A DNA stretch of 64,000 nt from Vallicoccus soli (GCF_003594885.1 NZ_QZEZ01000002.1:124001-188000); one strand, 5' to 3'; shown: positions 48,263-60,189, counted from the stretch's first letter. Made by a program: numbers and translations. The notes: generated by a model from the letters alone, not told the origin.

Positions 48263-49515
48263 TACTTCAGGAAGTCCGGCACGTCCAGGTCGTCGTCGCC
48301 CTCGAAGGCCACCGGGCGCGGCGCCCGCGCCGGCTCCTGGCCCTGGGCGGGGGCCCCGGGGACCGGACCGGTCGGGTGCGACGGCTCGAACTGCACGGCC
48401 GGCGTCTGGGCGCTGGCGTCGGTCTGCCGGCCGGTGCTAGCCGCCGGTCGCTCGGCCCGCGCGGGCTCGGGGCGCTCGGCCCCCCGGTCGCCGCGGTCCC
48501 GGCGCGACGGGCGCTCCGGCGGGGCCTCGGGCGCGCGGCGCGCCATCGCCGGCTCGCGGCGGCGCGGCGCGCCCCCGTCGAAGCCCGCCGCGATGACCGT
48601 CACGCGCACCTCGTCGCCGAGCGCGTCGTCGATGACGGCGCCGAAGATGATGTTGGCCTCCTGGTGGGCGGCCTCCGCGACGAGCTGGGCGGCCTCGTTG
48701 ATCTCGAACAGGCCGAGGTCCGAGCCGCCGGAGATCGAGAGCAGCACGCCGTGCGCGCCGTCGATGGACGCCTCGAGCAGCGGGCTGCTGATCGCCATCT
48801 CGGCGGCCTGCACGGCGCGGTCGTCGCCGCGGGAGGAGCCGATGCCCATGAGGGCCGAGCCGGCGCCCTGCATGACCGACTTGACGTCGGCGAAGTCGAG
48901 GTTGATCAGGCCCGGCGTCGTGATGAGGTCGGTGATGCCGGAGACGCCCTGCAGGAGCACCTGGTCGGCCTGCTTGAAGGCGTCGAGGACGCTGATCCGC
49001 CGGTCGCTGATGGACAGCAGCCGGTCGTTGGGGATGACGATGAGGGTGTCGACCTCGTCGCGCAGCTCGTCGATGCCGGACTCGGCGGAGACGGCGCGGC
49101 GCCGCCCCTCGAAGGTGAACGGGCGGGTGACGACGCCGATCGTCAGCGCGCCGAGGCTGCGCGCGATGCGGGCCACGACCGGTGCGCCGCCGGTCCCGGT
49201 GCCGCCGCCCTCGCCAGCGGTGACGAAGACCATGTCGGCCCCGCGCAGGACCTCCTCGATCTCCTCCGCGTGGTCCTCGGCGGCCTTGCGGCCCACCTCG
49301 GGGTCGGCGCCGGCGCCGAGGCCGCGGGTGAGCTCGCGCCCGACGTCGAGCTTGACGTCGGCGTCGCTCATGAGCAGCGCCTGGGCGTCGGTGTTGACGG
49401 CGATGAACTCCACGCCCTTGAGGCCCACCTCGATCATGCGGTTGACGGCGTTGACCCCGCCCCCGCCGATCCCGACGACCTTGATGACCGCCAGGTAGTT
49501 CTGCGGTGCTGCCAC
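48262..49515 (-). CDS. ftsZ: Cell division protein FtsZ
   Basis: A 417-aa tubulin homologue that forms the Z-ring. The GTP-binding signature GEGGGTGTG is at residues 101-109 and the T7 loop is [19 protein letters not shown]. The GTPase core ends near residue 310. A charged Pro/Arg-rich linker of about 90 residues leads to the conserved C-terminal peptide [11 protein letters not shown], the binding site for SepF and FtsW. The GTG at 49515 has GAGAGAGG seven bases upstream; longer readings lack conservation. A 603-bp gap separates it from ftsQ. Confidence 0.97.
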   Translation of the reverse strand: MAAPQNYLAVIKVVGIGGGGVNAVNRMIEVGLKGVEFIAVNTDAQALLMSDADVKLDVGRELTRGLGAGADPEVGRKAAEDHAEEIEEVLRGADMVFVTAGEGGGTGTGGAPVVARIARSLGALTIGVVTRPFTFEGRRRAVSAESGIDELRDEVDTLIVIPNDRLLSISDRRISVLDAFKQADQVLLQGVSGITDLITTPGLINLDFADVKSVMQGAGSALMGIGSSRGDDRAVQAAEMAISSPLLEASIDGAHGVLLSISGGSDLGLFEINEAAQLVAEAAHQEANIIFGAVIDDALGDEVRVTVIAAGFDGGAPRRREPAMARRAPEAPPERPSRRDRGDRGAERPEPARAERPAASTGRQTDASAQTPAVQFEPSHPTGPVPGAPAQGQEPARAPRPVAFEGDDDLDVPDFLK

Positions 49516-49584
49516 GTGCGTGCCTCTCTCGAACGTCCTCGCCGCCGACCCCGCCCGGACCACGGGGCCGACCCTCACCCTCAG

Positions 49585-49608
49585 GTAGACACTTATAGTT
49601 ATGTCAGC
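49585..49608 (-). promoter_or_regulatory. AT-rich promoter-like block upstream of ftsZ
   Basis: The minus strand reads CTGACATAACTATAAGTG within otherwise GC-rich sequence, 70-95 bases before the ftsZ GTG. TATAAG (49592-49597) or CATAAC could be the -10; TTTCCT lies 17 bases before CATAAC. The -35 is therefore uncertain, but the AT island and position support an ftsZ promoter. Confidence 0.5.
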
Positions 49609-49829
49609 CTGCGCGCTGGGAGGAAACTACGCGGCGCGCTCACCCCGGGTCAACGCGGAGCCGCTCCCACCGGCGCGTCGCCCCGGCGAGTCTCGAGCGC
49701 TGGTCGAGGGTCCGCGGCGCGGCGCCCGCCGTGGCGCCGTCCGCGACCCGTGCGGCGCCCTCGGCGCCCGTCCCGGGGCACCGGCCCGGGACGCCCGGCC
49801 GGGCCGGCCGGCTCCGGGGGCGTCCCGCT

Positions 49830-50038
49830 GTCGACCACGTGAGGCACCCGTACGCCTGCCTCACGGGGCCGACGAGCCTGGGCCGGCACCCGTACGCCTG
49901 CCTCACGTGGTCAACCCGAGGCGGCCCGACGGTCCAGCGCGACCGGCAGGGCGGGCGCCGACGGGACCAGGCTGCGAGGTGCCTACCCAGGCCGACGAGC
50001 CTGGGCCGGCACCCGTGCGCCTGCCTCACGTGGTCGAC
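49830..50038. repeat. Inverted and direct repeat cluster in the ftsQ-ftsZ gap
   Basis: GCACCCGTACGCCTGCCTCA occurs at 49844 and 49886, and with one change at 50009. Copies 2 and 3 share a preceding GACGAGCCTGGGCCG. The cluster is closed by a 17-bp perfect inverted repeat: GTCGACCACGTGAGGCA (49830-49846) and its complement (50022-50038). The rest of the 603-bp gap (49516-50118) holds the ftsZ promoter region, a hairpin near ftsQ and no credible gene. Confidence 0.85.
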
Positions 50039-50064
50039 GCGCTCGAGACGAGGCCTCACCGCCC

Positions 50065-50092
50065 CGCGGAGCACCACGACGGCTGCTCCGCG
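50065..50092 (-). terminator. Hairpin after ftsQ
   Basis: CGCGGAGCA (50065-50073) pairs with TGCTCCGCG (50084-50092) around a 10-base loop, 27 bases beyond the ftsQ stop. It probably ends the rsmH-ftsQ transcript, leaving ftsZ to its own promoter. Confidence 0.6.
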
Positions 50093-50118
50093 TGGTCACC
50101 GCGGCCGGAGAGCGGGCG

Positions 50119-50877
50119 TCAGCGGTCGGTGCGGGTGGTGGGGGCGTCGGGCGCGCTGACGTCGTAGACCTCGGCCTCGACCTTGAGCAGGGCGCCGAGG
50201 ACGACGGCCTTGCGCTCGCCGCGGTCGGCGCTGCCCCAGACGGCGGTGCGGTCGCCGGTCAGCTCGAGGGTCACGTCGTCGGGGCCGGTGGCGGCGGCGG
50301 AGCGGACCTGGCGCAGCAGCGGGGCGGGCAGGCCGTCGAGGACGGCCAGGGCGGTGCGGCGGGCCTCTGCGGCGCGCTCGCCCTCCGTGCCGACCACCGG
50401 CAGGCCCGCGGGGGGCTCGTCCGCGCGCTCGAGGGCGACGCCCTCGCGGTCCACGACGGCCCAGCCGCCCTGGCGCCCGCGCACCTGCTCGACGGCGAGG
50501 GGGACGCGCTCGGTGAGCACGACGGCGAGCGTGCCGGGCCAGCGCCGGTGCACCTCGACGGCCTCGACCCGCCGGATGCCGGCCACGCGCGCCGCGACGG
50601 CGCCGGTGTCGACGGTGGCGAGCGGGGTGCCGACGCGCACGCCGACGCGGTCGAGCACCTGCGCCACGGGCACCGAGGTCGCGCCGGTGACCGTCACCCG
50701 GTCCACGCCCAGCAGGGTGCTCGAGCGGACGACCCAGAGGCCGCCGGCGACGAGAGCGGCGAGCAGGAGCACCGCGAGCAGGGCGCGCCAGGGTCCCCGC
50801 CGCCGCGGCGGGGGCGGGGGCAGCGTCCGTGCGCCGGGGCGCGCCTCGCCCCGGGTGCGGCGCAGCGTCGTGCTCAT
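50119..50877 (-). CDS. ftsQ: Cell division protein FtsQ
   Basis: A 252-aa bitopic divisome protein. A basic Pro/Arg cytoplasmic tail is followed by a membrane helix (about residues 32-50). The POTRA domain has VDRVTVTGATSVPVAQVLD, and the FtsQ domain contains [20 protein letters not shown]. It links FtsZ-ring assembly to septal wall synthesis. The ATG at 50877 is 16 bases after the murC stop. Confidence 0.93.
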   Translation of the reverse strand: MSTTLRRTRGEARPGARTLPPPPPRRRGPWRALLAVLLLAALVAGGLWVVRSSTLLGVDRVTVTGATSVPVAQVLDRVGVRVGTPLATVDTGAVAARVAGIRRVEAVEVHRRWPGTLAVVLTERVPLAVEQVRGRQGGWAVVDREGVALERADEPPAGLPVVGTEGERAAEARRTALAVLDGLPAPLLRQVRSAAATGPDDVTLELTGDRTAVWGSADRGERKAVVLGALLKVEAEVYDVSAPDAPTTRTDR

Positions 50878-50893
50878 CGGGCCTCCCCCGGGC

Positions 50894-52318
50894 TCATCCC
50901 GCGTCCCCCCGCAGCTGCCCGAGGACCTCCGGGCCGATCATCGTCACGTCGCCCGCGCCGAGGGTGAGCACCACGTCGCCGGGGCGGGCGCGCCGGGCGA
51001 GCTCGCCGGCGACCGCCGACCAGGACGGCTCGAACACCACGGCGTCGCCGGGCAGCGGCACCGCTGCGGCGACGGTCGCGCCGCTGACGCCGGGGACCGG
51101 GTCCTCGCCCGCGCCGTACACCTCCATGACGACCACCTCGTCGGCGAGCCCGAGGGCGCGGCCGAAGTCCTCGCGGAACGCCTCGGTGCGGCTGTAGCGG
51201 TGCGGCTGGAAGGTCACGACGAGCCGCCCGGCCCCCACGACGCCGCGGAAGGCCCGCAGGACCGCCTCGACCTCGGTGGGGTGGTGCGCGTAGTCGTCGT
51301 AGACGCGCACGCCGCGCGCGGTGCCCTTGAGCTCCGAGCGGCGGCGGGTGCCGGTGAACCCCTCGAGGCCCTCGCGCAGGTCGCTGGCGGGCTGCCCGAG
51401 CAGGAGCCCCGCGGTCAGGGCGGCGGCGGCGTTCAGGGCGTTGTGCCGCCCGGGCACCTGCAGCGCGACCGGGCCGAGGCGCCGCCCGCGGGCCACGGCC
51501 TCGAAGCGCGAGCCCGAGCCCTCCAGGACGAGGCCGTCGACCCGCAGGTCCGCGTCCTCGCTCTCGCCGTACGTCCGCACGGCCACGCCGCCGCGCTCGC
51601 GCACCCGGGCGGCCAGCGCCGCGGAGCCCGGGTCGTCGGCGCAGGCGACGAGGAAGCCGTCGGGGACGATCCGCGCGGCGAAGGCGTCGAACGCCGCGGT
51701 GACCGCCTCGGCCGTGCCGTAGTGGTCGAGGTGGTCGGGCTCGACGTTGGTGACGACGGCGCCCGAGGGCGTGTAGAGCAGGAACGAGCCATCGCTCTCG
51801 TCGGCCTCGGCGACGAACACGTCGCCCGAGCCGTTGTGCGCGTTCGCGCCCGACTCGTTGAGGTGCCCGCCGATGGCGAACGACGGGTCGGCCCCGCAGT
51901 GCTGCAGCGCCACGGTGAGCAGCGAGGTCGTCGTCGTCTTGCCGTGCGTGCCGGCCACGGCGACGGCCCGCCGGCCCTGCATGACCGCCGCGAGCGCCGC
52001 GGCGCGGGGCAGCACGAGCAGGCCCCGCTCGCGCGCGGCGGCGAGCTCGGGGTTGGACTCGCGGATCGCCGAGCTGACGACCACGGTGTCGGCGTCGGCG
52101 ACGTGCGCGGCGTCGTGGCCGACGTGCACGCGCGCGCCGAGCGCCCGCAGCGCGGCGAGGCTCCGCGACTCCTTGGCGTCGCTGCCCGACACCGGCAGGC
52201 CACGGGCCAGCAGGATGCGCGCGATCCCGGACATGCCGGCACCGCCGATCCCGACGAAGTGGACGCGCCCGAGCCTGTCGGCGGGCGGGATGGTCTCGGG
52301 GGCGGGTACGGCCGTCAC
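50894..52318 (-). CDS. murC: UDP-N-acetylmuramate--L-alanine ligase MurC
   Basis: A 474-aa Mur ligase that adds L-Ala to UDP-MurNAc. The N-terminal Rossmann block is [18 protein letters not shown], the ATP loop is [16 protein letters not shown], and the C-terminal block is [18 protein letters not shown]. The GTG at 52318 overlaps the murG stop (GTGA). It is cytoplasmic and the first ligase of the stem peptide. Confidence 0.97.
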   Translation of the reverse strand: MTAVPAPETIPPADRLGRVHFVGIGGAGMSGIARILLARGLPVSGSDAKESRSLAALRALGARVHVGHDAAHVADADTVVVSSAIRESNPELAAARERGLLVLPRAAALAAVMQGRRAVAVAGTHGKTTTTSLLTVALQHCGADPSFAIGGHLNESGANAHNGSGDVFVAEADESDGSFLLYTPSGAVVTNVEPDHLDHYGTAEAVTAAFDAFAARIVPDGFLVACADDPGSAALAARVRERGGVAVRTYGESEDADLRVDGLVLEGSGSRFEAVARGRRLGPVALQVPGRHNALNAAAALTAGLLLGQPASDLREGLEGFTGTRRRSELKGTARGVRVYDDYAHHPTEVEAVLRAFRGVVGAGRLVVTFQPHRYSRTEAFREDFGRALGLADEVVVMEVYGAGEDPVPGVSGATVAAAVPLPGDAVVFEPSWSAVAGELARRARPGDVVLTLGAGDVTMIGPEVLGQLRGDAG

Positions 52319-53436
52319 GGTGCCCCACCCTCCCGCAGCGCCCCGTCGCCCTGCGCAGCGGCCCGGACGAGCCGCGCGAGCTGCTCGTCGCCGTCGCGCC
52401 GGCCGAAGGCCGCCGCGGCCGCGCCCATGGCCCGCAGCCGCTCCGGGTCGCCGAGCAGCGGCAGCACCTCGTCCGCGACCCGCGGGCCCGTGAGGTGCTC
52501 GTCCTCCACGAGCAGCGCTCCCCCGGCCCGCACGGCCGGCGCCGCGTTGAGCCGCTGCTCGCCGTTGCCGATGGGCAGCGGCACGTAGAGCGCGGGCAGC
52601 CCGACGGCGCACAGCTCCGCCACCGTCATCGCGCCGGCGCGGCAGACGGCCAGGTCGGCGGCGGCGTACGCGAGGTCCATCCGCTCGAGGTACGGCACGA
52701 CGACGTACGGCGGCGCGCCCGGGCCGCGCTCCACGACGACCTCGTTCTGCATCCCCGCCGCGTGCAGCACCTGCACGCCGGCCCGCCCGAGCGCCGGGGC
52801 GGCGGCCGCCACGGCCTCGTTGACCCGCCGGGCCCCCTGGGAGCCGCCGAAGACGAGCAGGGTCGGGCGGTCCGGCTCGAGGCCGAAGTGCGCCCGGGCC
52901 TCGGCGCGCACGGCGGGGCGGTCGAGGGTGGTCACCGAGCGGCGCAGCGGCATGCCCACGTGCACCGCCCCCGGCAGGGGCGTCCCCGGCACCGCGCAGG
53001 CCACCGCGGCGGCCCAGCGCGCGCCGAGGCGGTTCGCCAGGCCCGGGCGCACGTTCGCCTCGTGCACCACGACCGGCGTCCCGCGCCGGCGCGCGGCGAG
53101 GTACGCGGGGGCGGCGACGTAGCCGCCGAAGCCCACGACGACGTCGGCGCCGACCCGCTCGAGCACGGCGGTGGTGTCGCGCACCGCGCCGCGCAGGCGC
53201 CCCGGCAGCCGCGCCAGGTCGAGCGTCGGGCGCCGCGGCACCGGCACGGGCGGGATGAGCGCGAGGTCGTACCCGCGCTGCGGCACCAGCCGCACCTCGA
53301 GGCCGCGCTCGGTGCCGAGGGCGGTCACGCCGGTGGCGGGGTCGTGGCGGCGCAGGGCGTCCGCGAGCGAGAGCGCGGGCTCGATGTGCCCGGCGGTGCC
53401 GCCGCCGGCGAGCACCACCCGCAGGGGGCCCGTCAC
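52315..53436 (-). CDS. murG: UDP-GlcNAc:lipid I N-acetylglucosaminyltransferase MurG
   Basis: A 373-aa GT28 (GT-B) enzyme that converts lipid I to lipid II at the inner membrane face. The acceptor-site G loops are [14 protein letters not shown] and [15 protein letters not shown]. The UDP-GlcNAc region includes [16 protein letters not shown] and [20 protein letters not shown]. The GTG at 53436 overlaps the ftsW stop (GTGA). Confidence 0.97.
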   Translation of the reverse strand: MTGPLRVVLAGGGTAGHIEPALSLADALRRHDPATGVTALGTERGLEVRLVPQRGYDLALIPPVPVPRRPTLDLARLPGRLRGAVRDTTAVLERVGADVVVGFGGYVAAPAYLAARRRGTPVVVHEANVRPGLANRLGARWAAAVACAVPGTPLPGAVHVGMPLRRSVTTLDRPAVRAEARAHFGLEPDRPTLLVFGGSQGARRVNEAVAAAAPALGRAGVQVLHAAGMQNEVVVERGPGAPPYVVVPYLERMDLAYAAADLAVCRAGAMTVAELCAVGLPALYVPLPIGNGEQRLNAAPAVRAGGALLVEDEHLTGPRVADEVLPLLGDPERLRAMGAAAAAFGRRDGDEQLARLVRAAAQGDGALREGGAP

Positions 53437-54719
53437 GCGCGCGCCCCGCGGCGCAGGCGCGGGCGCGGCAGGCGGGCCGGCAGCGCCCCGCGGACCGCCC
53501 ACGCGGCCCGGCGCAGCGGGCTCGGCCCGCGCGCGGCGAGCGCCTCGGCGGCGCCGCGCTCCTGGCGGGCGAACGAGAGCAGGATGCCGAGCGCGACCAT
53601 CGTCGGCAGCAGGGCCGAGCCGCCGTACGAGACGAGGGGCAGCGGGATGCCGGCGATCGGCAGCACGCCGAGCACGGCGCCCACGTTGACCATCGCCTGC
53701 ACGAGGATCCACGAGGTGATCGCCGCCGCGCAGAGGCGCACGAAGAGGTCGTCCGTGCGCAGCGCGATGCGCAGGCCCCCGTAGGCCAGGGCGGCGAAGA
53801 GCGCGAGGACCACCACCGTGCCCACGAGCCCCAGCTCCTCGCCGATGACGGCGAAGATGAAGTCGGTCTGCTGCTCGGGCAGCCAGTTCCACTTCTCGCG
53901 CGAGGCGCCCAGGCCGAGGCCGAACCAGCCGCCGGAGCCGAGGGCGTACTTGCTGTGCAGCAGCTGCCAGCCCGCGCCGAGCGGGTCCGCGCTGGGGTCG
54001 GCGAAGCTCAGCAGGCGCGCGCGGCGGTTGTCGCTCGACACGGTCAGCGCGACGACGAGCGCGAGCGCCGCGCCGCCGAGCAGGCCGAAGAGGCGCATCG
54101 GGGCGCCGGCGAAGAAGAGCAGCGCCCCGGTGATCGCCATGAGCACCAGGCTCGTGCCGAGGTCGCGCCCGAGCAGCACGAGGCCGAGCACGAGCACCGA
54201 CACGGGCACGAGCGGCACGAGCAGGTGCTTCCACTGCACGAGCAGCCGGTGCTTGCGCGCGAGCAGGTCGGCGCCCCAGACGGCGAGCGCGAGCTTGGCG
54301 AGCTCGGAGGGCTGCAGGCGGAACGGGCCGCCCACGTCGATCCAGTTGCGGTTGCCGTTGACCGAGACGCCGAGCGGGGTCTGGGTCAGCGCCAGCAGGA
54401 CGAGCGTGCCGAGCAGCAGGAGGTACGTCAGCCGCCGCAGCACCACGACCGGCAGCCGCGAGGCGGCCCAGAGCAGCGGCGCGCCGGCGACCACCCACAT
54501 GAGCTGGCGGCTGAAGATCGTGAAGGACGAGCCGCTCTCCTCGTACGAGGTCACGATCGACGCGCTGAGCACCATGACCAGGCCGAGCGCGCAGAGCATG
54601 ACCGTGGCCCCCAGCACCACGTAGTACGAGGTGAGCGGGCGCTCGAGCAGCTCGCGCAGCGGGGGGCGGCCCTCCTCGCGCGGCGGCGCCGGCGGGCGGG
54701 TCGTGGTGGTCGCGCTCAC
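53433..54719 (-). CDS. ftsW: Septal peptidoglycan polymerase FtsW (SEDS family)
   Basis: A 428-aa SEDS glycosyltransferase with about ten membrane helices that polymerises lipid II with FtsI. SEDS blocks visible are [32 protein letters not shown] and [16 protein letters not shown]. The cytoplasmic ends are Pro/Arg-rich. The GTG at 54719 overlaps the murD stop (GTGA). Confidence 0.96.
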   Translation of the reverse strand: MSATTTTRPPAPPREEGRPPLRELLERPLTSYYVVLGATVMLCALGLVMVLSASIVTSYEESGSSFTIFSRQLMWVVAGAPLLWAASRLPVVVLRRLTYLLLLGTLVLLALTQTPLGVSVNGNRNWIDVGGPFRLQPSELAKLALAVWGADLLARKHRLLVQWKHLLVPLVPVSVLVLGLVLLGRDLGTSLVLMAITGALLFFAGAPMRLFGLLGGAALALVVALTVSSDNRRARLLSFADPSADPLGAGWQLLHSKYALGSGGWFGLGLGASREKWNWLPEQQTDFIFAVIGEELGLVGTVVVLALFAALAYGGLRIALRTDDLFVRLCAAAITSWILVQAMVNVGAVLGVLPIAGIPLPLVSYGGSALLPTMVALGILLSFARQERGAAEALAARGPSPLRRAAWAVRGALPARLPRPRLRRGARA

Positions 54720-56152
54720 CGCGGCGCGGGCCCGCCGCTCGCGGCGCGCCGCAGCACGGCGTCGGCGAAGGCGTCGCCGCGCGCGCCGTAGTCGCGGAAC
54801 ATGTCCATCGACGCGCACGCGGGGGCCAGCAGGACGGTGTCGCCGGGGCGGGCGAGCCCGGCCGCGGCGCTCACGACGTCATCCATGGCCCCAGTGTCGG
54901 TGCGCTCCACCACGATCACGGGGACCTGGGGCGCGTGTCGGCGCAGCGGCTCGTGCAGCGCCTCGCGGTCGCGGCCGAGGAGCACCACCCCGCGCAGGCG
55001 CGGGGCCGCGGCGCGCACGAGCTCGTCGAAGGTCGCGCCCTTGGCCAGGCCGCCGGCGACCCAGACCACCGGGTCGTACGCCCGCAGGCTCGCCTGCGCC
55101 GCGTGGGCGTTGGTCGCCTTGGAGTCGTCGACGTACGCCACCCCGTCGAGGTCGGCCACGTGGGCGATGCGGTGGGCGTCGGGGCGGAAGGCCCGCAGGC
55201 CGTCGCGCACGGCCGCGGCGGGGACGCCGTGGGCCCGGGCCAGGGCGGCCGCGGCGAGGGCGTCCTCGAGCACGTGCGGCGCGAGCGGCACCACGTCGGC
55301 GGTCGTGGCCAGCTCGACGGCCGCGCCGGGGTCGGGCCGCCCGCCGTCGTCGTCGAAGGCGCGGTCGACGAGCAGGTCCTCGACGAGGCCGAGCTGCGCC
55401 GGGGCGGGCGGGCAGAGCGTGGTGCCCACGGCGCGCGCGCCCTCGGCGACGTCGGCGTCGCGGACCAGCTGCTCGGTGACCGGGTCGGCGGCGTTGTAGA
55501 CGCAGGCCCGCTCGGCGCCGCGGTAGACCAGCCCCTTGTCGGCGGCGTACGCGGCGAGCCCGCCGTGCCAGTCGAGGTGGTCCGGCGCCACGTTGAGCAC
55601 CGCCCCGGCCTGCACCGCGACCGTCGAGGTCCAGTGCAGCTGGTAGCTCGACAGCTCCACCGCGAGCACGTCGTACGCGCCGTCGAGGACGGCGTCGACG
55701 AGCGGCGCGCCCACGTTGCCGACCGCCACGGTGCGCCGCCCGGCCGCCGCGAGCACCGAGGCGAGCATGCGCACCGCGGTCGTCTTGCCGTTGGTGCCGG
55801 TGACCGCGAGCCACGGCGCCGCGCCCTCGCCGCGCAGCCGCCAGGCGAGCTCGACCTCGCCCCACACGGGCACCCCGCGGCGGGCGGCCCCGGCCAGCAG
55901 CGGCTGGGTCGGGCGCCAGCCCGGCGAGGTCACGACGAGCTCCGCGCCCTCGAGGTGGCGCGGGTCGTCCGCGTCCCCGAGGCGCACGTCGGCGCCGGCG
56001 AGCTGCACCGCGGCGTCGCGCTGGGCAGGGCCGTCGGCCCCGTCGACCGCGACGACGTCGGCGCCGAGGCGCAGCAGGGCGCGGGCCGCGGGCAGGCCGG
56101 AGACGCCGAGCCCGGTGACGAGCACCCGGCGCCCGTCGAGGCGCAGCGTCAC
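54716..56152 (-). CDS. murD: UDP-N-acetylmuramoyl-L-alanine--D-glutamate ligase MurD
   Basis: A 478-aa Mur ligase that adds D-Glu. The N-terminal domain begins [18 protein letters not shown]. The ATP loop is [15 protein letters not shown], and further blocks are [22 protein letters not shown] and [13 protein letters not shown]. The GTG at 56152 overlaps the mraY stop (GTGA). Confidence 0.97.
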   Translation of the reverse strand: MTLRLDGRRVLVTGLGVSGLPAARALLRLGADVVAVDGADGPAQRDAAVQLAGADVRLGDADDPRHLEGAELVVTSPGWRPTQPLLAGAARRGVPVWGEVELAWRLRGEGAAPWLAVTGTNGKTTAVRMLASVLAAAGRRTVAVGNVGAPLVDAVLDGAYDVLAVELSSYQLHWTSTVAVQAGAVLNVAPDHLDWHGGLAAYAADKGLVYRGAERACVYNAADPVTEQLVRDADVAEGARAVGTTLCPPAPAQLGLVEDLLVDRAFDDDGGRPDPGAAVELATTADVVPLAPHVLEDALAAAALARAHGVPAAAVRDGLRAFRPDAHRIAHVADLDGVAYVDDSKATNAHAAQASLRAYDPVVWVAGGLAKGATFDELVRAAAPRLRGVVLLGRDREALHEPLRRHAPQVPVIVVERTDTGAMDDVVSAAAGLARPGDTVLLAPACASMDMFRDYGARGDAFADAVLRRAASGGPAPR

Positions 56153-57219
56153 AGCCCGCCCAGCCACTCGGCGTAGAAGGTGGCGAGGCCGAGCGCGGCG
56201 CAGAGCCCGGCGATGATCCAGAACCGGATGACGATGGTGACCTCGCCCCAGCCGACGAGCTCGAAGTGGTGCTGCAGCGGTGCCATGCGGAACACCCGCC
56301 GGCCGGTGAGCTTGAAGCTGCCCACCTGGATGATCACCGACAGGGTGATGAGGACGAAGAGGCCGCCGAGCAGCGCGAGGAGCAGCTCGGTGCGGGTGAA
56401 GACGGCCAGCCCGGCGAGCGTGCCGCCGATGGACAGCGACCCCGTGTCGCCCATGAAGATCTTCGCCGGCGAGGCGTTCCACCAGAGGAACCCAAAGCAG
56501 GCCCCCATGAAGGCCGCCGCCACCACCGCCAGGTCGAGCGGGTCGCGCACGACGTAGCAGTTCGCCGCGGGGTCCGCCGACGCGCAGCTCTGCCCGACCT
56601 GCCAGACCCCGATGAGCACGTACGAGCCGAAGACCATGACCGCCGCGCCCGTGGCCAGGCCGTCGAGGCCGTCGGTGAGGTTCACCGCGTTGGTCGTGCC
56701 GGCGATGAGCAGGACCGCCCACAGCACGAAGCCGACGGCGGTGAGCTCCAGCCCGGTGTCGCGGACGAAGGAGATGCTGTCCGAGGCCGGCGTCACCCCG
56801 TCGGCGTTCGGGAAGCGCAGGGCGAGCACCGCGAAGGCGACCGCGACGAGCGTCTGGCCGCCGAACTTCGTGGAGGCCCGCAGGCCGAGGCTGCGCTGCT
56901 TGAAGATCTTGATGTAGTCGTCGCAGAAGCCGACGAAGGCCATGCCCGTCATGAGCAGGAGCACGAGCAGCGCCGAGGCGGTCGGCGGGGTGCGGGTGTA
57001 GAGGTGCGCGACCGCGTAGCCCAGGAGCACGCCGAGCACCATGGTGATGCCGCCCATCGAGGGCGTGCCGCGCTTGGAGCCGTGGTCCGGGAAGTTGCCC
57101 TCGGAGACGTCGCGGATCGCCTGGCTGTAGCCGCGCCGCTTGAGCAGCCGGATGAGCAGCGGCGTGCCGAGCAGCCCGACGAGCAGGGCGACGATGGCGG
57201 CGGTGAGGACCAGCCTCAC
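56149..57219 (-). CDS. mraY: Phospho-MurNAc-pentapeptide translocase MraY
   Basis: A 356-aa, ten-helix membrane enzyme that forms lipid I from UDP-MurNAc-pentapeptide and undecaprenyl phosphate. The Mg-binding aspartates are in [12 protein letters not shown] and [16 protein letters not shown]. The C-terminal HHH-type motif is [15 protein letters not shown]. The GTG at 57219 overlaps the murF stop (GTGA). Confidence 0.97.
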   Translation of the reverse strand: MRLVLTAAIVALLVGLLGTPLLIRLLKRRGYSQAIRDVSEGNFPDHGSKRGTPSMGGITMVLGVLLGYAVAHLYTRTPPTASALLVLLLMTGMAFVGFCDDYIKIFKQRSLGLRASTKFGGQTLVAVAFAVLALRFPNADGVTPASDSISFVRDTGLELTAVGFVLWAVLLIAGTTNAVNLTDGLDGLATGAAVMVFGSYVLIGVWQVGQSCASADPAANCYVVRDPLDLAVVAAAFMGACFGFLWWNASPAKIFMGDTGSLSIGGTLAGLAVFTRTELLLALLGGLFVLITLSVIIQVGSFKLTGRRVFRMAPLQHHFELVGWGEVTIVIRFWIIAGLCAALGLATFYAEWLGGL

Positions 57220-58640
57220 GCGCCGGCCCCCGCCCCGGGCGCCGCGGGGGCGCCGTCGGCGAGCAGCGCCTCGGCCACCCGCTCCAGCCCGGCGGCGCGC
57301 GAGGCCTTGACGAGCACGACGTCGCCGGGCGCGACCTCCTCCCGCAGCAGCGCGACGGCGTGCGCGACGTCCGGCACGAAGACCGACTCCTCTCCCCACG
57401 AGCCCTCGAGGCTCGCTCCCAGGTGCATGGGCCGGGCGCCGTCGCCCACCACGACCAGCCTGCTGACGTCGAGCCGCACGGCGAGGCGCCCGACCGCGTC
57501 GTGCTCCTCCGCCGAGGCGGCCCCGAGCTCGCGCATCTCGCCGAGCACGGCCCACGTGCGCCGCCCGCCGGCCATGCCGACGAGCGCCTTGAGCGCGGCG
57601 CGGACCGACTCGGGGTTGGCGTTGTACGCGTCGTTGACGACGGTGAACCCGCCCGGCGCCTCGGTGACCTCCATGCGCCAGCGGCTGCGCGGCGCGGCGC
57701 CCGAGAGCGCCTCGGCCGTGCCCTGCACCGTGGCGCCGGCCTCGAGCGCGACCGCCGCGGCGGCCAGCGCGTTGCCGACGTGGTGCTCGCCGACCAGGCG
57801 CAGCTGCACCGGCGCGGTCCCGCCGCGCGCGGCCAGCACGAACCGGGCCCGGCCCCCCTCGCCCAGCCCCGCGTCGAGCGCCCGCACGTCGGCGGTGTCC
57901 GCGAGCCCCGTGCGCACGACCCGCGCCGCGGTGCGCGGGGCCATGCCCACCACGAGGTGGTCGTCGGCGTTGAGCACGGCCACGCCGCCCTGCTCGGCCG
58001 GCGGCAGCGCCTCGACGAGCTCGCCCTTGGCCCGCGCGATGGCCTCGCGCCCGCCGAACTCGCCCACGTGCGCGCTGCCCACGTTGAGCACGACGCCGAT
58101 GCGGGGCGGGGCGGTGCGGCACAGCTGCGCGACGTGCCCCTCGCCGCGCGCGCCCATCTCCAGGACGAGGTGGCGGGTGGTGGGGGTGGCGCGCAGCACG
58201 GTCAGCGGGACGCCGAGCTCGTTGTTGTACGACCCCTCGGGCGCGACCGTCTCCCCGAGCGGCTCGAGCACGGCGGCGAGCAGGTCCTTGGTGCTCGTCT
58301 TGCCCGAGGAGCCGGTGACGCCGACGACGAGCAGGTCGGGCAGGCGCTCGAGCACCGCCCGGGCGAGCCGGCCGAGGGCGGCGACCGCGTCGTCGACGAC
58401 GACGGCGGGCACCCCGACCGGGCGCGTGGCGAGGACGCCCGCGGCACCGCCCGCGACCGCGGCGGCGGCGAAGTCGTGCCCGTCGGCCCGCTCGCCCGGC
58501 ACCGCGACGAAGAGGGCGCCCGGCGCGACCTGCCGCGAGTCGACGACGACGGGTCCGAGCACGCGGGCCCCGGGGTCGGGGGCGTCGTGCAGCGCCCCGC
58601 CGGTCGCCGCGGCGACCTCGGCCAGGGTCAGGGGGATCAC
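57216..58640 (-). CDS. murF: UDP-MurNAc-tripeptide--D-Ala-D-Ala ligase MurF
   Basis: A 474-aa Mur ligase that adds D-Ala-D-Ala. The N-terminal block is [22 protein letters not shown], the ATP loop is [15 protein letters not shown], and later blocks are [25 protein letters not shown] and [16 protein letters not shown]. The GTG at 58640 overlaps the murE stop (GTGA). Confidence 0.97.
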   Translation of the reverse strand: MIPLTLAEVAAATGGALHDAPDPGARVLGPVVVDSRQVAPGALFVAVPGERADGHDFAAAAVAGGAAGVLATRPVGVPAVVVDDAVAALGRLARAVLERLPDLLVVGVTGSSGKTSTKDLLAAVLEPLGETVAPEGSYNNELGVPLTVLRATPTTRHLVLEMGARGEGHVAQLCRTAPPRIGVVLNVGSAHVGEFGGREAIARAKGELVEALPPAEQGGVAVLNADDHLVVGMAPRTAARVVRTGLADTADVRALDAGLGEGGRARFVLAARGGTAPVQLRLVGEHHVGNALAAAAVALEAGATVQGTAEALSGAAPRSRWRMEVTEAPGGFTVVNDAYNANPESVRAALKALVGMAGGRRTWAVLGEMRELGAASAEEHDAVGRLAVRLDVSRLVVVGDGARPMHLGASLEGSWGEESVFVPDVAHAVALLREEVAPGDVVLVKASRAAGLERVAEALLADGAPAAPGAGAGA

Positions 58641-60172
58641 CGGGCGGCTCCCGCGACGGCCGTGGCCAGCTCCTCGCGCAGCACGGCGCGGTCGTCGAAG
58701 GGGGTCACGACGCCGGCCACCTCCTGCCCCTGCTCGTGGCCCTTGCCGGCGACGAGGACCCCGTCGCCCGACCGCAGCCCCCGCAGCGCGCGGCGCACCG
58801 CCGCGCGCCGGTCGGCGACCTCCTCGACCTGCGCGCGACCGGTCGCGCGCGCCCCGGCCAGGACGGCGGCGCGCACCGCCGCGGGGTCCTCGGAGCGGGG
58901 GTTGTCGTCGGTGACGACGACGAGGTCGGCGTGCTGCGCCGCCGCGGCGCCCATCGGCCCGCGCTTGCCGCGGTCGCGGTCGCCACCGGCGCCCAGCACC
59001 ACGGCGAGCGTGCCCGGCACCACCGGGCGCAGCGCCGAGAGCGCCGCGGCCACGGCGTCGGGGGTGTGCGCGTAGTCCACCACCGCGAGCGGCCCGCCCT
59101 GCGGGCCGTCGACCCGCTCCATGCGCCCGGGCACGCCGCGGCTCGCCGCGAGCCCGGCGGCGACGCCCTTAGGGTCGGCGCCGAGGGCCAGCGCGGCGAC
59201 CGCGGCCAGCGCGGTGTTCGCGACGTTGAAGGCGCCGGGCAGCGGGGCCTCGAGCGCCAGCTCCGCGCCGTCCGGGCCGAGCAGGCGGAACGCGGTGCGC
59301 GCCCCCGGCCGGGCGTCGACCACCCGCCACTGCGCCCGGGGGTCGCCCGACGGCGACACGGTCGCCACCGGCACCCGCGCCTGCGCGGCGAGCCGGGCGC
59401 CGTACGGGTCGTCGACGTCGACCACCGCGCGGCGGCACCGGGCGGGGGTGAAGAGCGACGCCTTGGCCGCGAAGTAGTCCTCCATCGACGCGTGGAAGTC
59501 GAGGTGGTCCTGGCTGAGGTTGGTGAACACCGCGACGTCGTAGACGACCCCGTCCACCCGGCCGAGGACGAGCGCGTGGCTCGACACCTCCATGGCGAGG
59601 GCGTCGACGCGCTCCTCGCGCATGACGGCGAGCAGCGCCTGCAGGTCCGGCGCCTCCGGGGTCGTGCGCGCGCTCGGCAGCACCCGGTCCCCCACCCGGG
59701 TCTCCACCGTGCCCACGACACCGGTGGTGAGGCCGGCGCCGCCCAGCGCCGCCTCGACGAGGTACGCCGTCGTCGTCTTGCCGTTGGTGCCGGTGATGCC
59801 CACGGTGCGCAGGGCCGCGGCCGGCTCGCCGTACACCCAGGCGGCGAGCGCGCCGAGGCGCCCGCGCGGGTCGGGCACGACGACCAGCGGCGCCCCGGGA
59901 CCGGCGAGCGCCGCCCCCTCGGGGTCGGTCAGCACGGCGACGGCGCCGGCGGCGAGCGCGTCGCCGGCGAAGCGGGCGCCGTGCACGCGGGCGCCGGGCA
60001 GCGCGGCGTAGAGGTCCCCGGGGCGCACGGCGCGGCTGTCGAGGGTGACGCCGGTGACGGGCCGCTCGGCGCCCGCGGGGGCCTCGGCCCCGAGCAGCGC
60101 GCAGGCCTCGCCGACGGTCCGGCGCGGCAGCAGGCCCGCGTCGGCCGGGCGGGAGCGGAGGGGGCTCGGCAC
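58637..60172 (-). CDS. murE: UDP-MurNAc-L-Ala-D-Glu--2,6-diaminopimelate ligase MurE
   Basis: A 511-aa Mur ligase adding the third stem residue. The ATP loop is [15 protein letters not shown]. The substrate-selecting motif is DNPR ([12 protein letters not shown]), the form that binds diaminopimelate rather than lysine. Other blocks are [13 protein letters not shown] and [11 protein letters not shown]. The start is the GTG at 60172, 17 bases after the ftsI stop; the ribosome binding site is weak, and this is the only murE junction in the cluster without an overlap upstream. Confidence 0.96.
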   Translation of the reverse strand: MPSPLRSRPADAGLLPRRTVGEACALLGAEAPAGAERPVTGVTLDSRAVRPGDLYAALPGARVHGARFAGDALAAGAVAVLTDPEGAALAGPGAPLVVVPDPRGRLGALAAWVYGEPAAALRTVGITGTNGKTTTAYLVEAALGGAGLTTGVVGTVETRVGDRVLPSARTTPEAPDLQALLAVMREERVDALAMEVSSHALVLGRVDGVVYDVAVFTNLSQDHLDFHASMEDYFAAKASLFTPARCRRAVVDVDDPYGARLAAQARVPVATVSPSGDPRAQWRVVDARPGARTAFRLLGPDGAELALEAPLPGAFNVANTALAAVAALALGADPKGVAAGLAASRGVPGRMERVDGPQGGPLAVVDYAHTPDAVAAALSALRPVVPGTLAVVLGAGGDRDRGKRGPMGAAAAQHADLVVVTDDNPRSEDPAAVRAAVLAGARATGRAQVEEVADRRAAVRRALRGLRSGDGVLVAGKGHEQGQEVAGVVTPFDDRAVLREELATAVAGAAR

Positions 60173-60189
60173 GGCGGTGAGGCTACCCG

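Noticed and set aside
49640-50077. 145-aa minus-strand reading frame with repeated VDHVRQAYGC segments
   Set aside because: It is simply the translation of the intergenic repeat cluster; no ribosome binding site, no domain, and strongly Arg/Pro-biased composition.
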